Source of the DNA: Cyanoderma ruficeps
Lineage: Eukaryota; Chordata; Aves; Passeriformes; Timaliidae
DNA: 64,000 nucleotides
Direction: 5' to 3'
NCBI GenBank assembly: GCA_008694505.1
Contig: VZDJ01000346.1
Coordinates: 15,913,719 to 15,977,718 of the forward strand
Each line of letters begins with the position of its first letter. Position 1 is the stretch's first letter. This document shows positions 24,602-39,355 of the stretch, one piece after another. The notes beneath the pieces are model-generated. The model was given only the letters and a program-made list of their open reading frames with translations. It was not told the DNA's origin and did no database searches. The position numbers and the translations under genes were made by a program.

Positions 24602-27600
24602 TCACGTGAAAATAGGCAAAAGTCCAAGAGCTGTAGTCGTAACAGCAAAAAACCAAAAGCAAGTCAAAAGACTTAATTCAACCCAATTTTAATTGCTAAA
24701 CTGAAGGATGAAAAAAAGGGGCAGAACACATCTGGCCAAATTTTTTTTAAGGAATTTTGTGTTCTTAATGAGTTAGCAACTGCAGTAGAAAAACTGAACA
24801 TTACAAATCTGCATTTTCTGTATAGGCTATGAGATAAATTGACTACAAATCTTTAGGAATCCCCTCTATCTGTGCCACCAACACTACTGCTCTAGTAAGA
24901 GCAAGCCCAACCTCTTCTGAGTCAATGCTTATTACAGCAACTGAGGCTTTGCTAGTGCATTCATTTGTTTCTTAAACAAAAAGGTCCTTCGTTTTATGAG
25001 AAAGAAAAAGAGAAACAGAAGACGAAAAACTCCTAAGTAACAATTCCTCATGTATGCTCAGTAAACTCATTCATTTTTAACCTTGATCACAACTCAATGT
25101 TAGTTTTATGACAGCACTGTGTGATATTAATTGTGGTCAACAGAAAAAAGTACAGGACACCCAGAGGAGATATCACAATCAGTAGATGAACAGTGAAAAG
25201 TAACAGAACATAACAAAAATAAAAAACAACATTTGGAGTGCTTCTGTCAGGAGATACCCCACTGTAAGCATGTATGGCCAGACTGTTATTTATTACCAGT
25301 TTAGCCAGCAGTTGCCAGAGCACAGTCCCCACCAGAGCTGATGTCCACACACCTGGTATTAGGGACAGGGACAATTGTCCTGGGATCTGGGACACCCCAG
25401 CACAGCCAGCAGTGACTGTCCATGACTACCTTGCTATACAGAGGTGGCTCCAAGCCATGGGCCAGTGTAAGGACAAAGCTCCTGACAAAGAAGGGCAAGG
25501 TAAGAAAGGACAGCTCTGTCACTGGTGGGAATAAATGATGAGGAGAACTTTTGAGAGCAAATGAGTAAAACAAGGGAATGGAGAGTACAGGGATGTGCGT
25601 GACAGGACAACGGGAAAGTAGCAAAGGGAAGCACACCACTTCCTGCACATGTGCTGGCACTTGCCCAGGGTTTTCTGACAGAGAGTTTGGGGCTCTCGTC
25701 TAAGCACACAACCGCTGAATTAGGAAGCAATCAAAGCCATCAACCTATTACAGCATTTTATCCACACACGAGCAAACACTCAGATCAGCCTTTGGACAAG
25801 CTAAAGTTCCCTGACCACACAATTCTCTACACAACTCGAGATAATGGAAACTTGTCCTGTTTTTAAATAAATACATCCAAGCCTCAAGACAACTCTAGAT
25901 AAGATGGGAAGGACTGTCAAGGTAATTTGCAAATTCATCTTCTAATGTATGCAACATTATTCCAAAGGATAAAACCATTATAATACTATCTTTCAGAAAT
26001 ATTAAAACACTGAGTATCAAAAAGCATTTTAAATTCAGAAACCCACTTTGAAATAAAGTTAAAATCAAGCAGTATAATTCAACTATTTTGTTGGCAGTGA
26101 TTATCAAGAAGAAATGGTCAAAAGAAAAAGCAACATACTTGATGGGTTTCTGTTATATCTTTGGAGTATTTTTTTTCACATTTATCTAGAAAGATTCATC
26201 TTCACAGTATCTTACAAACACTCGCCAATTAATCCTCTATCTCCTCCTATATGGCAGGAAAATATTATTGTTGTCTAAGTAACCATTTGGCTTACTACAC
26301 TACTATTTCTACATTGACTGAAGACGAATTTGATATGAGATTGAAATCTTTATCGAGAGAAAAGTTTCAGACAGCCTACATTGTCATGACAGCAGTAAAC
26401 TGTACTACTAAAAATGCCATCTGTGCAGCCTAGATCTTGCTTTCCTTGTAAGAAAGCAGGAAGATGATATCTCATTTCCTAATAAACATCACATGCCTAA
26501 TGAAAACATCAACTGTTTTCTATTAGGAGTGTATTCCCATGAACTTCAGCACCTTGAAGCCTTTACTTACACCAATTTTGTCCAGTATCTTTCTAGCTGC
26601 TAACATGTAAAGTAGGATTAAAGGCATGAAAAGGAATGAGCATGGTCAAAAAACAACTCTGTGTTACAGTAACCTCATATCCAACAAGGCACATCCTTTT
26701 TTAAAAAAGGCTTTTTAAAGTTTCCTAAGATATTTTTAACTTTGTTTGACAGCCATTGATTTTTGCTTGTTTACTCTAGTGAGCCTACATTAACAGGTAA
26801 AAGCTCTTTCTTTACAAAATATCAACATATTCTTTACAACATATCTACCTTAATGCTCTAAGTTACAAAGCAATTAAGCACACAATAACACAAAAATGTG
26901 CGGTGAAACTAATTCTTTTCCTACATAAATGTCAATCAGATTAATGTGTTTTTTATGAAATTTTATTTTACATAAATACTCAGAGAGGTTATTCAATTAC
27001 CTGGAAAAATTTGGAAATGCTTAAAGATTAATGAATTACACAGTCACTATTACTTTTTTAATACGACACAGATTTTCATATTCAACAATTTGAAAGCAGA
27101 ACAGGAACAGACTGAAATGGAAGCAACACAAAAATCCCTGCATTTTGAAAATCAGTAATTTCATACAGTATGCATCACACAGAAGTGTCATTTTGTTAAA
27201 AACTTTTCAGTAAGTGAAGAAAAATGGTAAGTTCACATAAGGGGTTTGGGGGCTTTTAAATTCTTCATCTCCCCTGGAAATACAGAAAAACATTTTTCTT
27301 CTTTGTAAAGCTTCAAAGTTTGGGTATTTTCTACCAATCACTGTTTGCTGAAATTCAAAGGGCAGTGGGAAGTGGAGGGACATCTTCCACAGCTTATTTA
27401 AAGTCAAAACACCCATCTTGTGTTACCAGATACTGCGAAGCAAGTAGTTTTCTGATGGCTTGGTATTAAATATCCACAAGTCTGTTTTCAAGAATTTCTC
27501 ACACTGTTCTTAAGTTTCAAGCTCACAAAACATAGTCTGAACACTGAAGCACACACAGCCCTCATACAGCCATTTTCCTGAATTGTCTTTATAGCAATTC

Positions 27601-30600
27601 ATGGCTAGTGCCTATTTCTTTAGTTGAAAGTTACACCAGCTATTTTTCTGTGACCGCCATCAGCCCATCATGTAGGGATAACACTACTAAACATTTAGCA
27701 GAGAGAATCGGTGAAGTTCTAGCTTTTGGCAAAACAGAAGAACATGGTAGCCACTCCCATAAACTCATTCTTTGAATCAAAACTACACAAGTATGTTATT
27801 AAAAAATAAAAAGATTACTGTATCTTTAGCATTGCCCCTACTGCTTCTTCCACTGGGTGCCTACTGTGCAGGGCAAGACCTCCCCATGCACCAGGAAGGT
27901 CAGAAGCAGTCAGCATCTATTGCTCCTTTCAGGAAGGCAGAAAGATCCCACACAACCCCCGAAATTCACATTAGTTTTACAAAGTCTACCAGTTTTGCCT
28001 CACCCAGGTGCTGTTACTTGCTGAGCAAACAACTATGAAATGCCACATTAATTTCTTTCTTTTCAGTAAGAATAGCATTTAACTATCACCCCTCATTTAG
28101 CAGAGCAACTAGGAGCTTTGTCTAATACGTCACAAGGACGTTTCAGCACATCTCTTGAAACACTCTTACAATCCCACTTGCATCTCCAAGTAAGACCTTC
28201 CATTGAGCAGTTCACAACCCAAAGACAGACTGAGACATCCCATCTGACCAGCTTAGAGAGCAACGACTAGGCTGAAAGCTCTAACCAAGGGCAGCTTCAC
28301 TTGGATCTCTGCTGCAGGACCATCTACAAGCTCTCCTCATGGCTGTCAGCCAGGTCTTCAAGCCACGAGCAACACAACTTTAATTCACATGAGGTACGAG
28401 TAAGTCAGAATTTAAGCCAAGCCCTAGCCAGCAGACAGCTGAAAAAGTATCCCTTCACTACAAGATCCAGGGTCAGACATTTGCTTTGCCAAGCACTGAC
28501 TTTCAAATTAAATGAGTCAAATGTTGTTGCTTGCAAGCCCTGCCACAACAGAAATCTTTGCCCTTCTTTAGCTTGCAGACAGATTAGAGTGACAGGTTCC
28601 CTTCTGGTTTAGTTCTTGAGCTAATGATTGCCACGACACAGCAGACACACATATTCAACACATATATCACTAGGCAACTCTTCAAAAGAGAGGGAAAACT
28701 ATAGAGGGAAAACTCAGCTTTTATTATCTAAACCCTAACACAGAAGATTCTTAACATGCAGGCTTATAAGTAAACAACCCCTCCACCTCAAGACTTCTCT
28801 CATTGAAGTGAAAGGTTTGCACTGCACATGTGGATCCACACAGAGATGATGCCTAATGAGAGCCAGAACCGAGTATATCAAACAACTCCATTTTTTGAGG
28901 GGTACACATTATACTAGTATTTTATTGTAGCATATTGGCTACCAAGAGCTGTTTGCAATTCTCTTCAGGATAGTTTAAAGTTTGTGAAATAATGTGAAGA
29001 AAACTGATTTTAGATGAGCTCAAAAATAGAAGATACTGATCAACATTTTCTAGGGAGCTTGAGGAAAAACATTCAATTTTGGATGAAGAGAAGGACTAGT
29101 GGTTCAAACCTTGTGAAAGCATTTGTCCAAAAGACTCCTATATTACTGCAATTAGATCACAAGACATTTTCAGCTTTTTTATTAAATCTTCCCTATCAAC
29201 CAAGAGTCACAGCACATTTATTTTCAAAGCTGTTAGCTGCACCAAGAAACAACAGATTAAATCAAATTCTCATAGAGGTAGTCCCTTCCTGCATGTGAAC
29301 ATCAGCCTCCTTTGCTCCCTAAATATTACACATAATATCATGTGTATTTCAACATGACAGGTGATAGCATTAGCAGAGCATTGAAGATGCAGGAGTGGCC
29401 ACGTAGGCTAGCAGGCAGCAAGAGCTTACAGTGAGAGACATGACATTCTCATCAGAAATTCAGCATCCAGAACTGATGGCATCCAAATTTTCAACACACA
29501 TCATCCCATACAGCTAAGCAACAATGTAAGAAAAAAGCCAACGTGTTAAGAATTTGGGAGCTAATCAATTGAGGAAATAAGTTATGTTTCATTAGGTGAA
29601 ACTTTGTTTTTATGCCAATTCCAAAACGGAAATGTTCAAGAACATCACTAATACATCACTGTACTGTTTCTTTACATGACTGCTACCACAGGAGTTATTG
29701 ATTAATTAACATGTGCAATATTTAATTAGTTAAAGAGTATTAAAGTATTTAAGGTATCAAAAGTGTACAGTTTCAGGCATAACAGCACAGACTTCTAAAT
29801 AACTCCAATACAATGCTTCAACACTGGATTAGCAACTTACAACACAGGTGCCATGGAAAGCCAGCAGGTAGTTCTGAAAGGTTCAGTGACAGCTACTGCG
29901 CCACTTTGACACAAGAATCATCAAAGTTCGGGTGACATACATACTAGATCTTGTTTTAACACACAGTTATCTACTGCAGTATCAAAACAACAAGGGATCA
30001 GTTTTCAGAGGCTTTCTACATGGATGTAAAAAAAGTAAAACCTGCTACACCTGAATGGCACTTCAACTGGTCAAGACAGATCCAGACTAACCGTGCATTA
30101 ACATTCTCCAAATCCCCAAACTATTTCTATACCAGACTTCCAATCTTGTCTTGGACAACCAGCATAATTAGCTACTACATGTCGCATTTTCTTCCCAAGG
30201 AAATCAGATATATCATCATCACCACATACTGTCTCCTTTATTTTCAGTTATGTGTGTGTATATATGTACACATATACACACACAGATTTGAGGGGGGGTG
30301 GAAGAAGATGGAGAGAGAAAGAACACATACACACACACATAGAAAGAACATATACATACACACACACATATGCAACCATGAATCAAGGTGGGTTTCCCAT
30401 GGTGAATGTTAGTGCACATCACCATGCATATATATATATATATATAGTAAGGTAAAGGCAACTTCTCAACAAAAAACAAGACACAGAAGGCTGACAGTGT
30501 TTGTTCCCAGTATTCCAAAGTTCATCTCAATCCTTAACCTCACTCCCTTCCCCTGCCCCAAAATTTTCAGCTTACAATTTCTCACCACTGCCCAGGTAAT

Positions 30601-31734
30601 ATCATGATGGTTAGGGAAAATCAGGCCAAGGTAACTCTGAAGAGAAATCCCCATTTTAATGAGCATTAGTGCTGCAGTAAGGAACTACAACACTGCACAG
30701 CATCTACTGAATGGCATCATCATTGGTATTACTCATTTGCGTTTCTAAAGCCCAAGCTAACACTAGCAATGCCTCCATCAGTATAACTTCTTCAACGTGT
30801 CCTCAAAGAAACAATGAATTCAGGCCAGATTCAGGAAGTCTATTCCAGAGTCCTGTCAGAGGAACAATAAAAACAGGAGTGGTTAGATATCTGAGGTAAA
30901 AGACAGTCATGCCTTCGCAGGAGCAGCCTTTGGCACATAACAACTTGAGATTATGCACTCTGTTCAAATGCAAAGATAGCAAATAATTTAAATACAACTA
31001 AACCCCACAACAGTTCAAGAATATTTAATTTAGAAAATAAAACTCATGGCTTTTAGATCAAGCTACACAATACAGAGTCAGGATGAATTCCTCCTCTTTC
31101 TAGGGCTTGTAACATCATATGGCATGATTTTGCAAGCCAAAGCTAATATTTCAGCAACAGAGCTCTTGCAACTTTTATATCTAAGTGTGGCTTGTTCTTT
31201 TAAAGTAGCCAAGAACTGAACTCACACCCTGTTTGAACAGGCAGAAAAACTGCTCTGCGCCAAGAAGGAAGTTATAAACTTAAAGGTTTTTTACACGGGA
31301 AACAAGTTGGGAAGCAGAGCAGCAGATTCACTGCAATCAATTCTTTAATGAGTAAGAGAAAAAGCACAGTACATCAGAGCTGGAGGCAGTAGGCTGCGGT
31401 TCCACTGCTTGCTCAGCTGAAGGACTCCCTGATGGGGGCTGGACAAGTCAATTCTTTCCACTCCTGCTTGTTCTCTGGAGACTATAAACCCTTGGGACAG
31501 CACTCGCCATTTATTCTCAACAAAGCCTCAAAGCAAAACAGTTTCATTCGAGGAAGAGATGAATCATCAAATCACTTGGTGGTACCTATTTTTCACTGAC
31601 TGCCAAAATGCCTCTGCAACAACATTGTGTTTACAAACTCAAATTATAGTTGGAGGGGGGGAAAAAAAGAATAGAACAAGATTAATACTATCCAAACAGA
31701 CTTCAGAAAAAAGCCACAAAGATGACGAGCCATG
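24602..31734 (-). other. EIF3H: EIF3H intron 2, 24.6-31.7 kb
   Basis: Non-coding AT-rich sequence with a TG/CA/TA microsatellite cluster at 30.25-30.45 kb. A GC-richer patch at 25.29-25.52 kb and overlapping short frames there on both strands have no recognised homology. No RNA gene seen. Confidence 0.75.
30249..30447. repeat. Compound TG/CA/TA microsatellite cluster
   Basis: Three blocks within 200 bp: TGTGTGTGTATATATGTACA with CACATATACACACACAG, then two ACACACACAC blocks, and an (AT)n run at about 30426-30446. Alternating purine-pyrimidine DNA, which generates phantom ORFs rich in Thr/His/Tyr. Confidence 0.9.
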
Positions 31735-32572
31735 CAGGGCTGTGATGAGCAGCACAAAGTCCATCCGAATGCCAGTCACTATTTGGGTGCCCAAGGGATC
31801 AATACTGGGTCCAATATTCCTCTGTCATCTTTAATGACCTGGATGATGGGACAGAGTGCACCCTCAGTTGGTTTGCCATGATAAAAACCAGAAGGAGGTT
31901 TGTGCTGACTTCTGGAGTGACCTAAACAGGCTGGAAAAAAGTTCAGCAAAGGCAAATGCAACATCATGCTCCTGGGGAGGAAGAATCGCAGTACATGCTG
32001 GGGCAGACTAGCTGGAAAGAAACTCAGCAGAAAAGGTACTGAGGATCCTGGATGGATGTTCAGTTGAGCCATCAATGGATCCTCTTCCAGCAGTAGTTCA
32101 TGGGCATTAGGCAAAGCAGTCCCAGCAGATTGAGGGAGGTGATCCTTCCCCTCTGCTCAGCCCTGGCAAGACACATCTGGGGTGCTGTGTCCAGTTCTGG
32201 GCTCCTCAGTATGAGACATGGACCTACTGCTGAGAGTTCAGGGCAGGCCACAAAGATGACTGGGGCATCAGTCATTCAAGGAGAGGCTGAGAGAGCTGGA
32301 GAAGGCTCAGAGGGATCTTATCTACGTGCATGAAGACTTTGGAAATTCAACTTAAATATATGACAAAATACATTATTTGTTTGTTTGTTTGCAAACCCTG
32401 AGGAAGGGCAAACTTCACAACAGGCTGTCAAGAGAAGCCGTAGAACCTTTGGAGACAATTAAAATTCATGTGTACAACCTGTTCTAGCTGCACTGCTTTG
32501 AGCAGGAGGATTGAAACAGAGACCTCCAGACATTCCTTCCAAGCTCAGCAATTCAATGATTCTATGACTGGA
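31735..32572 (+). mobile_element. CR1 LINE, 3' part of ORF2 plus 3' tail
   Basis: The conceptual translation shows MPVTIWVPKGSILGP (reverse transcriptase motif, usually VTSGVPQGSVLGP), then NDLDDGTECTLS, and further on RLREVILPLCSALARHIWGA, the conserved CR1 ORF2 C-terminus. The 3' tail continues with GACCTCCAGACATTCCTTCC and ends CAATGATTCTATGAC. Several stops and frameshifts break the frame, the catalytic FADD block is lost after WFA, and an AT-rich stretch with (TTTG)4 replaces part of the 3' region. 5'-truncated and inactive; opposite orientation to EIF3H. Confidence 0.9.
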
Positions 32573-33568
32573 AAAGATGGCTTAATAAGTAAGGATACAG
32601 TAAAGAAAAATTACAAGAAGAAATGCTAAACATTAATTTCAGCCACATAAAAAATTTACTTTTTTTTTTTTAAAGGGGCCAAAATCACAAAGTTCTGTTA
32701 ATTGCTAAAATAAAAATATCACAATCTAAGTAAACCAAGTTTGGCTTGAGTAAAGTATTTTTCTAGAAAAAAACAGCCATAATGTGGAATCTCATTGAAG
32801 GAGATTTTTTGTGTTTCAAAAGCATTTATTTTCATTCTGCATTCATCTTTTTGTTAGTTATTGAAAACGTTAAAAGCAATTATACAGAGCACTATGTAAT
32901 TCTCAGAGGATTCAGCCTAAATACTTTTTCAAATGCAAACAAGACACGAGTCACAATAGGTGCAAAATCTTTGGTTGACAGCCACAGACTATATTTATTT
33001 TAGACACTCTCCCTGAATGTCAAAAATGTAACAAATTGTTTCACAAAAATTAACATGGATAAGCCAGTCTGAAAATATTTTGTTACAGAAACTATGCTTA
33101 GATTTGCATCTGCAGTTCAATATGGTAAGCAAATACAAAAATACAGAACTGTCAAAGGACAAAAAGGAAACAAAGCCAAGGACTGAATAACACTGAACTG
33201 CAATGTCAAGAGGACTTGAAAATAGAGGCCTAGAGAATTCATTTTGTTCAACAGAGAAACGTGACAGAAAGAAATGAAAATTAAAAAGCATCTTAGTACA
33301 TTGACCATGATGTCCTATTTCTAAAGTTGCATTTAAATTACAAAAAAATAAGTGTTGCAGCCAAGAGCAAACTCAGTGAATTCTCTTTAATATCAATATA
33401 ACCAGAATTACATCTAGATGGATTGCTGAAGACTCCTTCTCTGCAAGATATTACAAAGAATGTTATATCCTGAAGTATTTAACTGAAAAAATTAAAAACT
33501 TCCATTTGTCACAGTTACACATTTATACCAAAAAACAGTTCAAAATAATACAAGTTTAATCATTGGAA

Positions 33569-33606
33569 CAGTGGCAACTTTGAGGTACAGTGGCAACTTT
33601 GAGGTA
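33569..33606. repeat. 19-bp perfect tandem duplication
   Basis: CAGTGGCAACTTTGAGGTA occurs twice head to tail (33569-33587 and 33588-33606) with no mismatch, suggesting a recent local duplication. Confidence 0.95.
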
Positions 33607-36386
33607 TCTGTTAAGGTGACAATTCAGTAAGAATAAGCTAAATTTATGCTTATTTAATTATTTTAAATTTCCCAATGTATTTTATTCTTATGTGTAACAA
33701 TCACAGTACCAGGTCCCAGCAGAAAATAGGCAAACCTTTTAAGAAGTTTACTCTGCCTTAGAAGAAAGATGTTTATATCATTCTCAAGAGTCTCTAAACA
33801 ACTACTTAAAAACCCGCAATTTGTGTTTTAAACGCCTCCTCCATATTTTATCATTAGAATATACTCAAGGGGACTAGAAAAAAAAATCTTTCTTTTTGTG
33901 GGAAGACTGAGTCTACCATGCTTATTAAAGAGCTTTAATGTATCCACACAGACACAGAGCTTGTGGTGTATATGCACAAAGCCTTAGCCATAAAACACCA
34001 ACCAAATCATGTTAATTGGTAGCATAATACAACAGGTGTTTTACTGCCAAATACATTCAGTCACTGATTAGCTAAGAGTCTAATACATTTTTTTAACAAA
34101 TACTCTTTCTTCAATTCTTACACTTGAGGAGTTCAGGAGTCTTGAAACCATGTCCCACTCCTTCAGCAAGTGGAAAAGAAGACTGCACACAAAAAAATGT
34201 CCTTGCCAAAGTCCTGAGAGTTAGAAACACTTGACAAACTGACAATTGCATTACCGAAACTTCTCTGTGGGAGAGCCGAGTTCACAATGGTTTCACAAAT
34301 CCAGATCTCCACCAGGGACTCAGCATAACCCAGCCCATGCTGAACTACCCCATTTCTGCAATGGACAACCACTCCTCCAGAGAGATTTCCAGGCAGTTGG
34401 CTAAACCAGCTACATGATCACCCCAACACAACTGAAACTTCACCCATTCCATTGTTGCCATTTAAAGAATGAGGCCAAGGTCTTCTCCTCTCCTCCTCCC
34501 TCACCAAAAAGCCATGTGGCAATTGAAGCCTATCTCACAGCCTCCTTAGGCATTACTTTGGAAGCATAAGGAGGATCAGGAATACTACCCTGGATTTTAA
34601 GACATGCTAATTAGCTTTTAAAACAGACCTCCAAATTCTGTTTTGGAGAGCAATAGCTGGTCACAACACAGTGGCCCTGGTAGCTAACTGCTGTTTCAAA
34701 AGATTATAAACACACAAAATACCCTCCCAATACAATTTTTCTGTGTAAGCACTTGTAGCTGTTAGAAGAAGGCTACGTAATTAAGTCCCAAAGGGAAAAG
34801 ACATTTGCACAGTCACAAAGGAGACATCCACAAACAAAGAATATGTATACAGAACAGTCTTTGTTAAGACCTGCTCCATATTACATAGGAGTTCACAAAC
34901 TCTCAATCCAAGTGTGTTTAAAATTACTCTCTCTTTTACTCCTTTCAAGGACAAGAGCAATAAAGAACCTGCTTTTCAATGCTGCATTTGAAGTGCAAGA
35001 ATTGCACTTGATCTTTGTTTCATTTCTTGACATCTAATGTTTTTGCTCCAGGACTTCACTGTAATATTCAGACCTACTGAAAAATCATGTTTAAGAGTAT
35101 ACTTGGTTCCTACTTACCTTCTAGTTGAAGCTAACAATTCACTCTGTTCTTTGTTAAGTGTGCAAATGAGGTATTTCTTTTCCATGGAACTGATACAGTG
35201 ATGAAAGAAAACATAGGAAGCAAAGACAGTCCTTGAGACTATTAAACGTGCTTGATGAACAAAATTCACTAAACACACATAAACATTTCATTTGCTGTCC
35301 TCTACAATATTCCCAGGTAAAATTTATCAAGACATTTGCTACACTTATTTTTTGTTCACAGAACCAGATACACATCAGCTTGTGGACAAAGCTGTAACTC
35401 AAATATGACAAGGGCAGCACACGGTTTGAGCGCGGGAGCAGCTGTGGGTGCACAAAAGCTGAAATTCTGATGCCCTATCCTGCACAGATGCGAAGGCCAT
35501 CATGCAAAGACAAAACCAGTGAGCCACACAAGTAGCCCAAAGATCAATTTCCCTCAAGAAATATCAACTGCATCACCCTAAGGGATCTCTTCTTAAGAGT
35601 CACAATTATTACTGAAATTGCTGAGGTTTCTTCATCCAAGACTACTTTATGCTGTGAACAAAGTCGAGCAGTAAATATGTAACATATCAAACCACATGAA
35701 CTATTAATAAATATAGAAGTAGACAATAAGTTTACATAAACATACAAAATCTACTCTGTTTAGGGTTACATTATCTTTACAAGCAAGCTTAGTCTAAATC
35801 AGATTGGATCATTATACAAAATTATACGATATCTTGCTGAAATACAATCTAAAAGAAAAATATATTTAATGAGACATTACAATGCTTCTCCAAGCTATAA
35901 AAGGTTTCCTTTATCTCCAAATATTCATAACATGTTTAAAATATATTCTGAATTTTATTTCTCACAGTGTTTGATATAAAAAACAAACCAGAAGGTTGCC
36001 CTAAAGATAAATGAAACATCTGGTGAAACATGTAATAAGCTTCAGGCTCACATCTGCTACTGAAGTTAGTATTCCCGCACCATAGCTACCAAGCTCTATG
36101 CAAAGCTCTACAAGAATAACTGAGAACAGGGAGGATTATAGGGAACACATTCCTCAATCTAAATTGATATTTCCTCTTCCATCTGAATCAACATTATGCT
36201 TCCATATGTATGCATTAATGCCCAGTGCTAACCCTCCGTGGAAAATAATTTCTGAAAGTAAAGTTATCTCATTTAAAACCTATTATTTTATATCATAAGA
36301 GGGTTTAGGCAGTTTTAAACATATGCAACCATTTATCTAGGCACCTTTATATACATAAATATATATAGATAAAACTGGCTATGTGC

Positions 36387-36403
36387 ATATATATATATAT
36401 ATA
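36387..36403. repeat. (AT)n microsatellite
   Basis: Seventeen bases of perfect AT alternation, with a shorter TATATA block about 25 bp to its left. Confidence 0.9.
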
Positions 36404-39242
36404 GTTCCACTAGTTTTAGAGTGCAAGCAAACTTACAACAATTAATTCACCCATATGTCATTACATTTGATAAAACTTATTGGCAAAATAACAAAGAGTA
36501 GACAGTAGAAGGCATACTTACTGCAATTACATAGAAATGAAGCCCTTAGTATTTTCAAGCAGTAACTGATAAAACTGAATGAAAGATATTTCCTAAGGAA
36601 CAAACTATGTGTAACTCACATTCCTGCTTCTATTAGGAGACTGCTCAATATTTATCTTTTTTTTACCCATTGACTCCTAAACTTTCAATTTCTTCCATAA
36701 ACAATGACAGCAAAATGTTTATATTTAATGCCAACATAAATTGCTTTGTATTTGTGACATTTTAAAAAGACCCTTTTGTGCCATGGAGAGTTTAGAAAAA
36801 GCCAGATATTGCACAGCAGGGAAAAAATGCACTTACATTTTGCAACAGCTGTGAAAGATCAGTCCTCCAGAGAAACCAAAATCAACGGCAAACTGGGAAG
36901 TGTTTAGGAAATAAAATGTTTCCATCACCTCATACTATCATTCACTTCCATTAGTACTGACGAAAGAGAGACTGCATTTTATACAGTGTTATAAATGGTA
37001 GGAACATTACAGGCAGTGGAAACAGAACTGATCACTAAACAATGTATGGTGACCAACAAAATTGGTAACTAAACAAGTCTAACACCAAACCTGGGACAAA
37101 AAAGCATAAATACCCAAGCAAGCATCTGGTTAGTCAGAAGATGAAGAAGTGATATCCACATCCACATATTTTTCTTGGATGAAAATTTCATAGTAGAACT
37201 GAAAGTGATTAAGATGTTTAATCAGAGGAACCTGGAAACTTTTTCAAAAAATAGATTACATGGTAACACAATCTGTGCTGCAGAAAACTCCCTCAGTACA
37301 GGGCACTTTTCTCCCACTTAAATTTGCGAAAGTGCATTTATTATAATAATCAAATAAGTTTAATGCAACACCTGGGAGAAAAACAAGGAAAAGATAAATG
37401 TAATGTGATCACCTAGGGAACAGAAATTAAGGACTGGCCACAGAAAATGTGATCAGGACAGCAGTGTCATGACATAAATCATTCACAATACCAAGAAACT
37501 ATCATGCAGAAATAGAACTGCAATACCAAGCATACCAAATTACTAGGGGTTAGTTGTTTCCTGCTCCTTGACACTCTGCAGAAAAAAGATGAAAGGTGCA
37601 GGAGAAGAATGGACAAAGAAGGATCACTTCTGACACAAGGAGAACAAAGGCGTGGAGGAGGCACTTGCATTTGTTCAGATTCAAGAAAAAACAAGTAAGA
37701 CCCAGCTTCTGTTCAAAAAAAATCCACCTTGCAATGTAACTTGGGAATACTCTGAAGACAAGTGTGATGCAAAAGTTTTTCAGAACTCAAAGCAGCTGTA
37801 GGGGGAAAAAAAACCCACCCCATATCCCCCGCAAAAAAACAAACCAACACAACCAACTAAAATGTTAATCTGATGCAGAAAGCCCTATGAAGCTTTCATG
37901 TTAAGGTCTAGAAATCATTATCTATTTACACTGCCTTGTACATAGTACAGCAGTTTGGATGAATCTCAAGTATCATCTAAATGCTCAGGTAACCTGTCTA
38001 TCTTTGTGAGCTCAAATTTAACTCTTCCTCTAATGAGAGTCATGGCAGCTGCTTAGCTTTTTAAAAAAATTTGACAAGTCTACAGCTGTGACACATGTAA
38101 TATTTTGTTCAGGCTTATTTCAGAATTACTGTATCTGACATTATCTGCATATTTAGCTAAGAGTAAAACAAGTCACCACAATAATGTTTACTGCTCTTGT
38201 TAATTTTATGATAAAATAAACTCTTTGCTGTGTTAACAGACAACAAAGTAAATAAGCTGGGAACAAAAATTAGACTGTTTCATGTCACACTCAATCCTTG
38301 ACCCTCAACTGTTGCTGAAATGGGTGGTCCATACCCAATCCTTCTCTTCCTCCAGCTACATAAGCTTCATCAAGTTGTTGGATTCAAGTTGTTGGTGGAT
38401 CCAGCACATCAAGAAGCTGATCTGACTCGTTCTTTGGCCATGCAAGACCCAGATCCTGTACAAGGCAGGAGGCAGGAAATGCACAGAGGAACATTTGGGA
38501 CTGCCCCCAGCCCTAGGCTGAGAGATTAAATCACATGTATTGTAGAAGTTCAACTGCAGAGAACAAATCACTCCTTCCAGAATGAACAGCATCGTAACTA
38601 GAAATACTCAATCAATTTTTTTTTCCTATTCAGCATTTTAAAAAAATCTGTCCTAAAAAATATCAAAGAAGGGATAAATTACATGTTAGAGTTAATTTAC
38701 CATTCTTGAAGCCATCCAACTTAATCAATACACTGTTGCTTTCAGGCCACAATATAAATGCCTTGGTTAGCTAAGATTTGCTTTGCCAGGAGTGCTAAAT
38801 TACAAATTTTAACAGCCAAGAACATATTTAAATTAAACTCTACCTACAAAGGTCTTCCTGTAGCAATGATCATTTGCTTCAGAAATGGCAGAGCAATGAA
38901 ATGGTCTGCTCCCAGCAACTTGCTAGAGTGCCCTAGCAAGAGCTATAACAGATTAAGAAAAACAGCAGCAAGACAAATAACATTTAAATCATTTAAAGTC
39001 ATCCAGAACTTACAGAATTGATCAAGTAATACATATGTGCAGCCTTACTTTGTTTCTTACATAGAGAAACTGAAAAAATATTGTAAAACTAAAAGTAAGG
39101 GCCCTATGTCATTAACTGGAAACTTTAATTCACTGAATTTACAGTGTGAAGGATAAATTCATAGTCAGAGTGCCTTACATACTGACACAGGATTTATGCA
39201 GCAAATGATTAAAAAGAAGCGTAAGAATTCCAAAACACAAAT

Positions 39243-39355
39243 CTTCTCTTACCAAAAAAGACCAAATAAGCAAACAAACAAACCCCCTCTTGGGGAGTGC
39301 CTTCTCTTACCAAAAAAGACCAAATAAGCAACCACAAACCCCCTCACTTCTGTGT
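39243..39355. repeat. 58-bp direct tandem duplication
   Basis: Copy 1 (39243-39300) and copy 2 (from 39301) both start CTTCTCTTACCAAAAAAGAC and then CAAATAAGCA, identical over the first 31 bases. They then differ slightly in the A/C-rich part before CCCCCTC. A simple local duplication. Confidence 0.9.

Noticed and set aside
21105..25545. Several ATGATGA-like C-box motifs, as in C/D snoRNAs
   Set aside because: I found no matching D box with a terminal stem at snoRNA spacing, so no snoRNA gene is called.
31388..31512. Possible third MIR-like SINE (GGACAAGTCAATTCTTTCC and nearby)
   Set aside because: Only one block resembles the consensus; the rest does not align in order, so chance is as likely.
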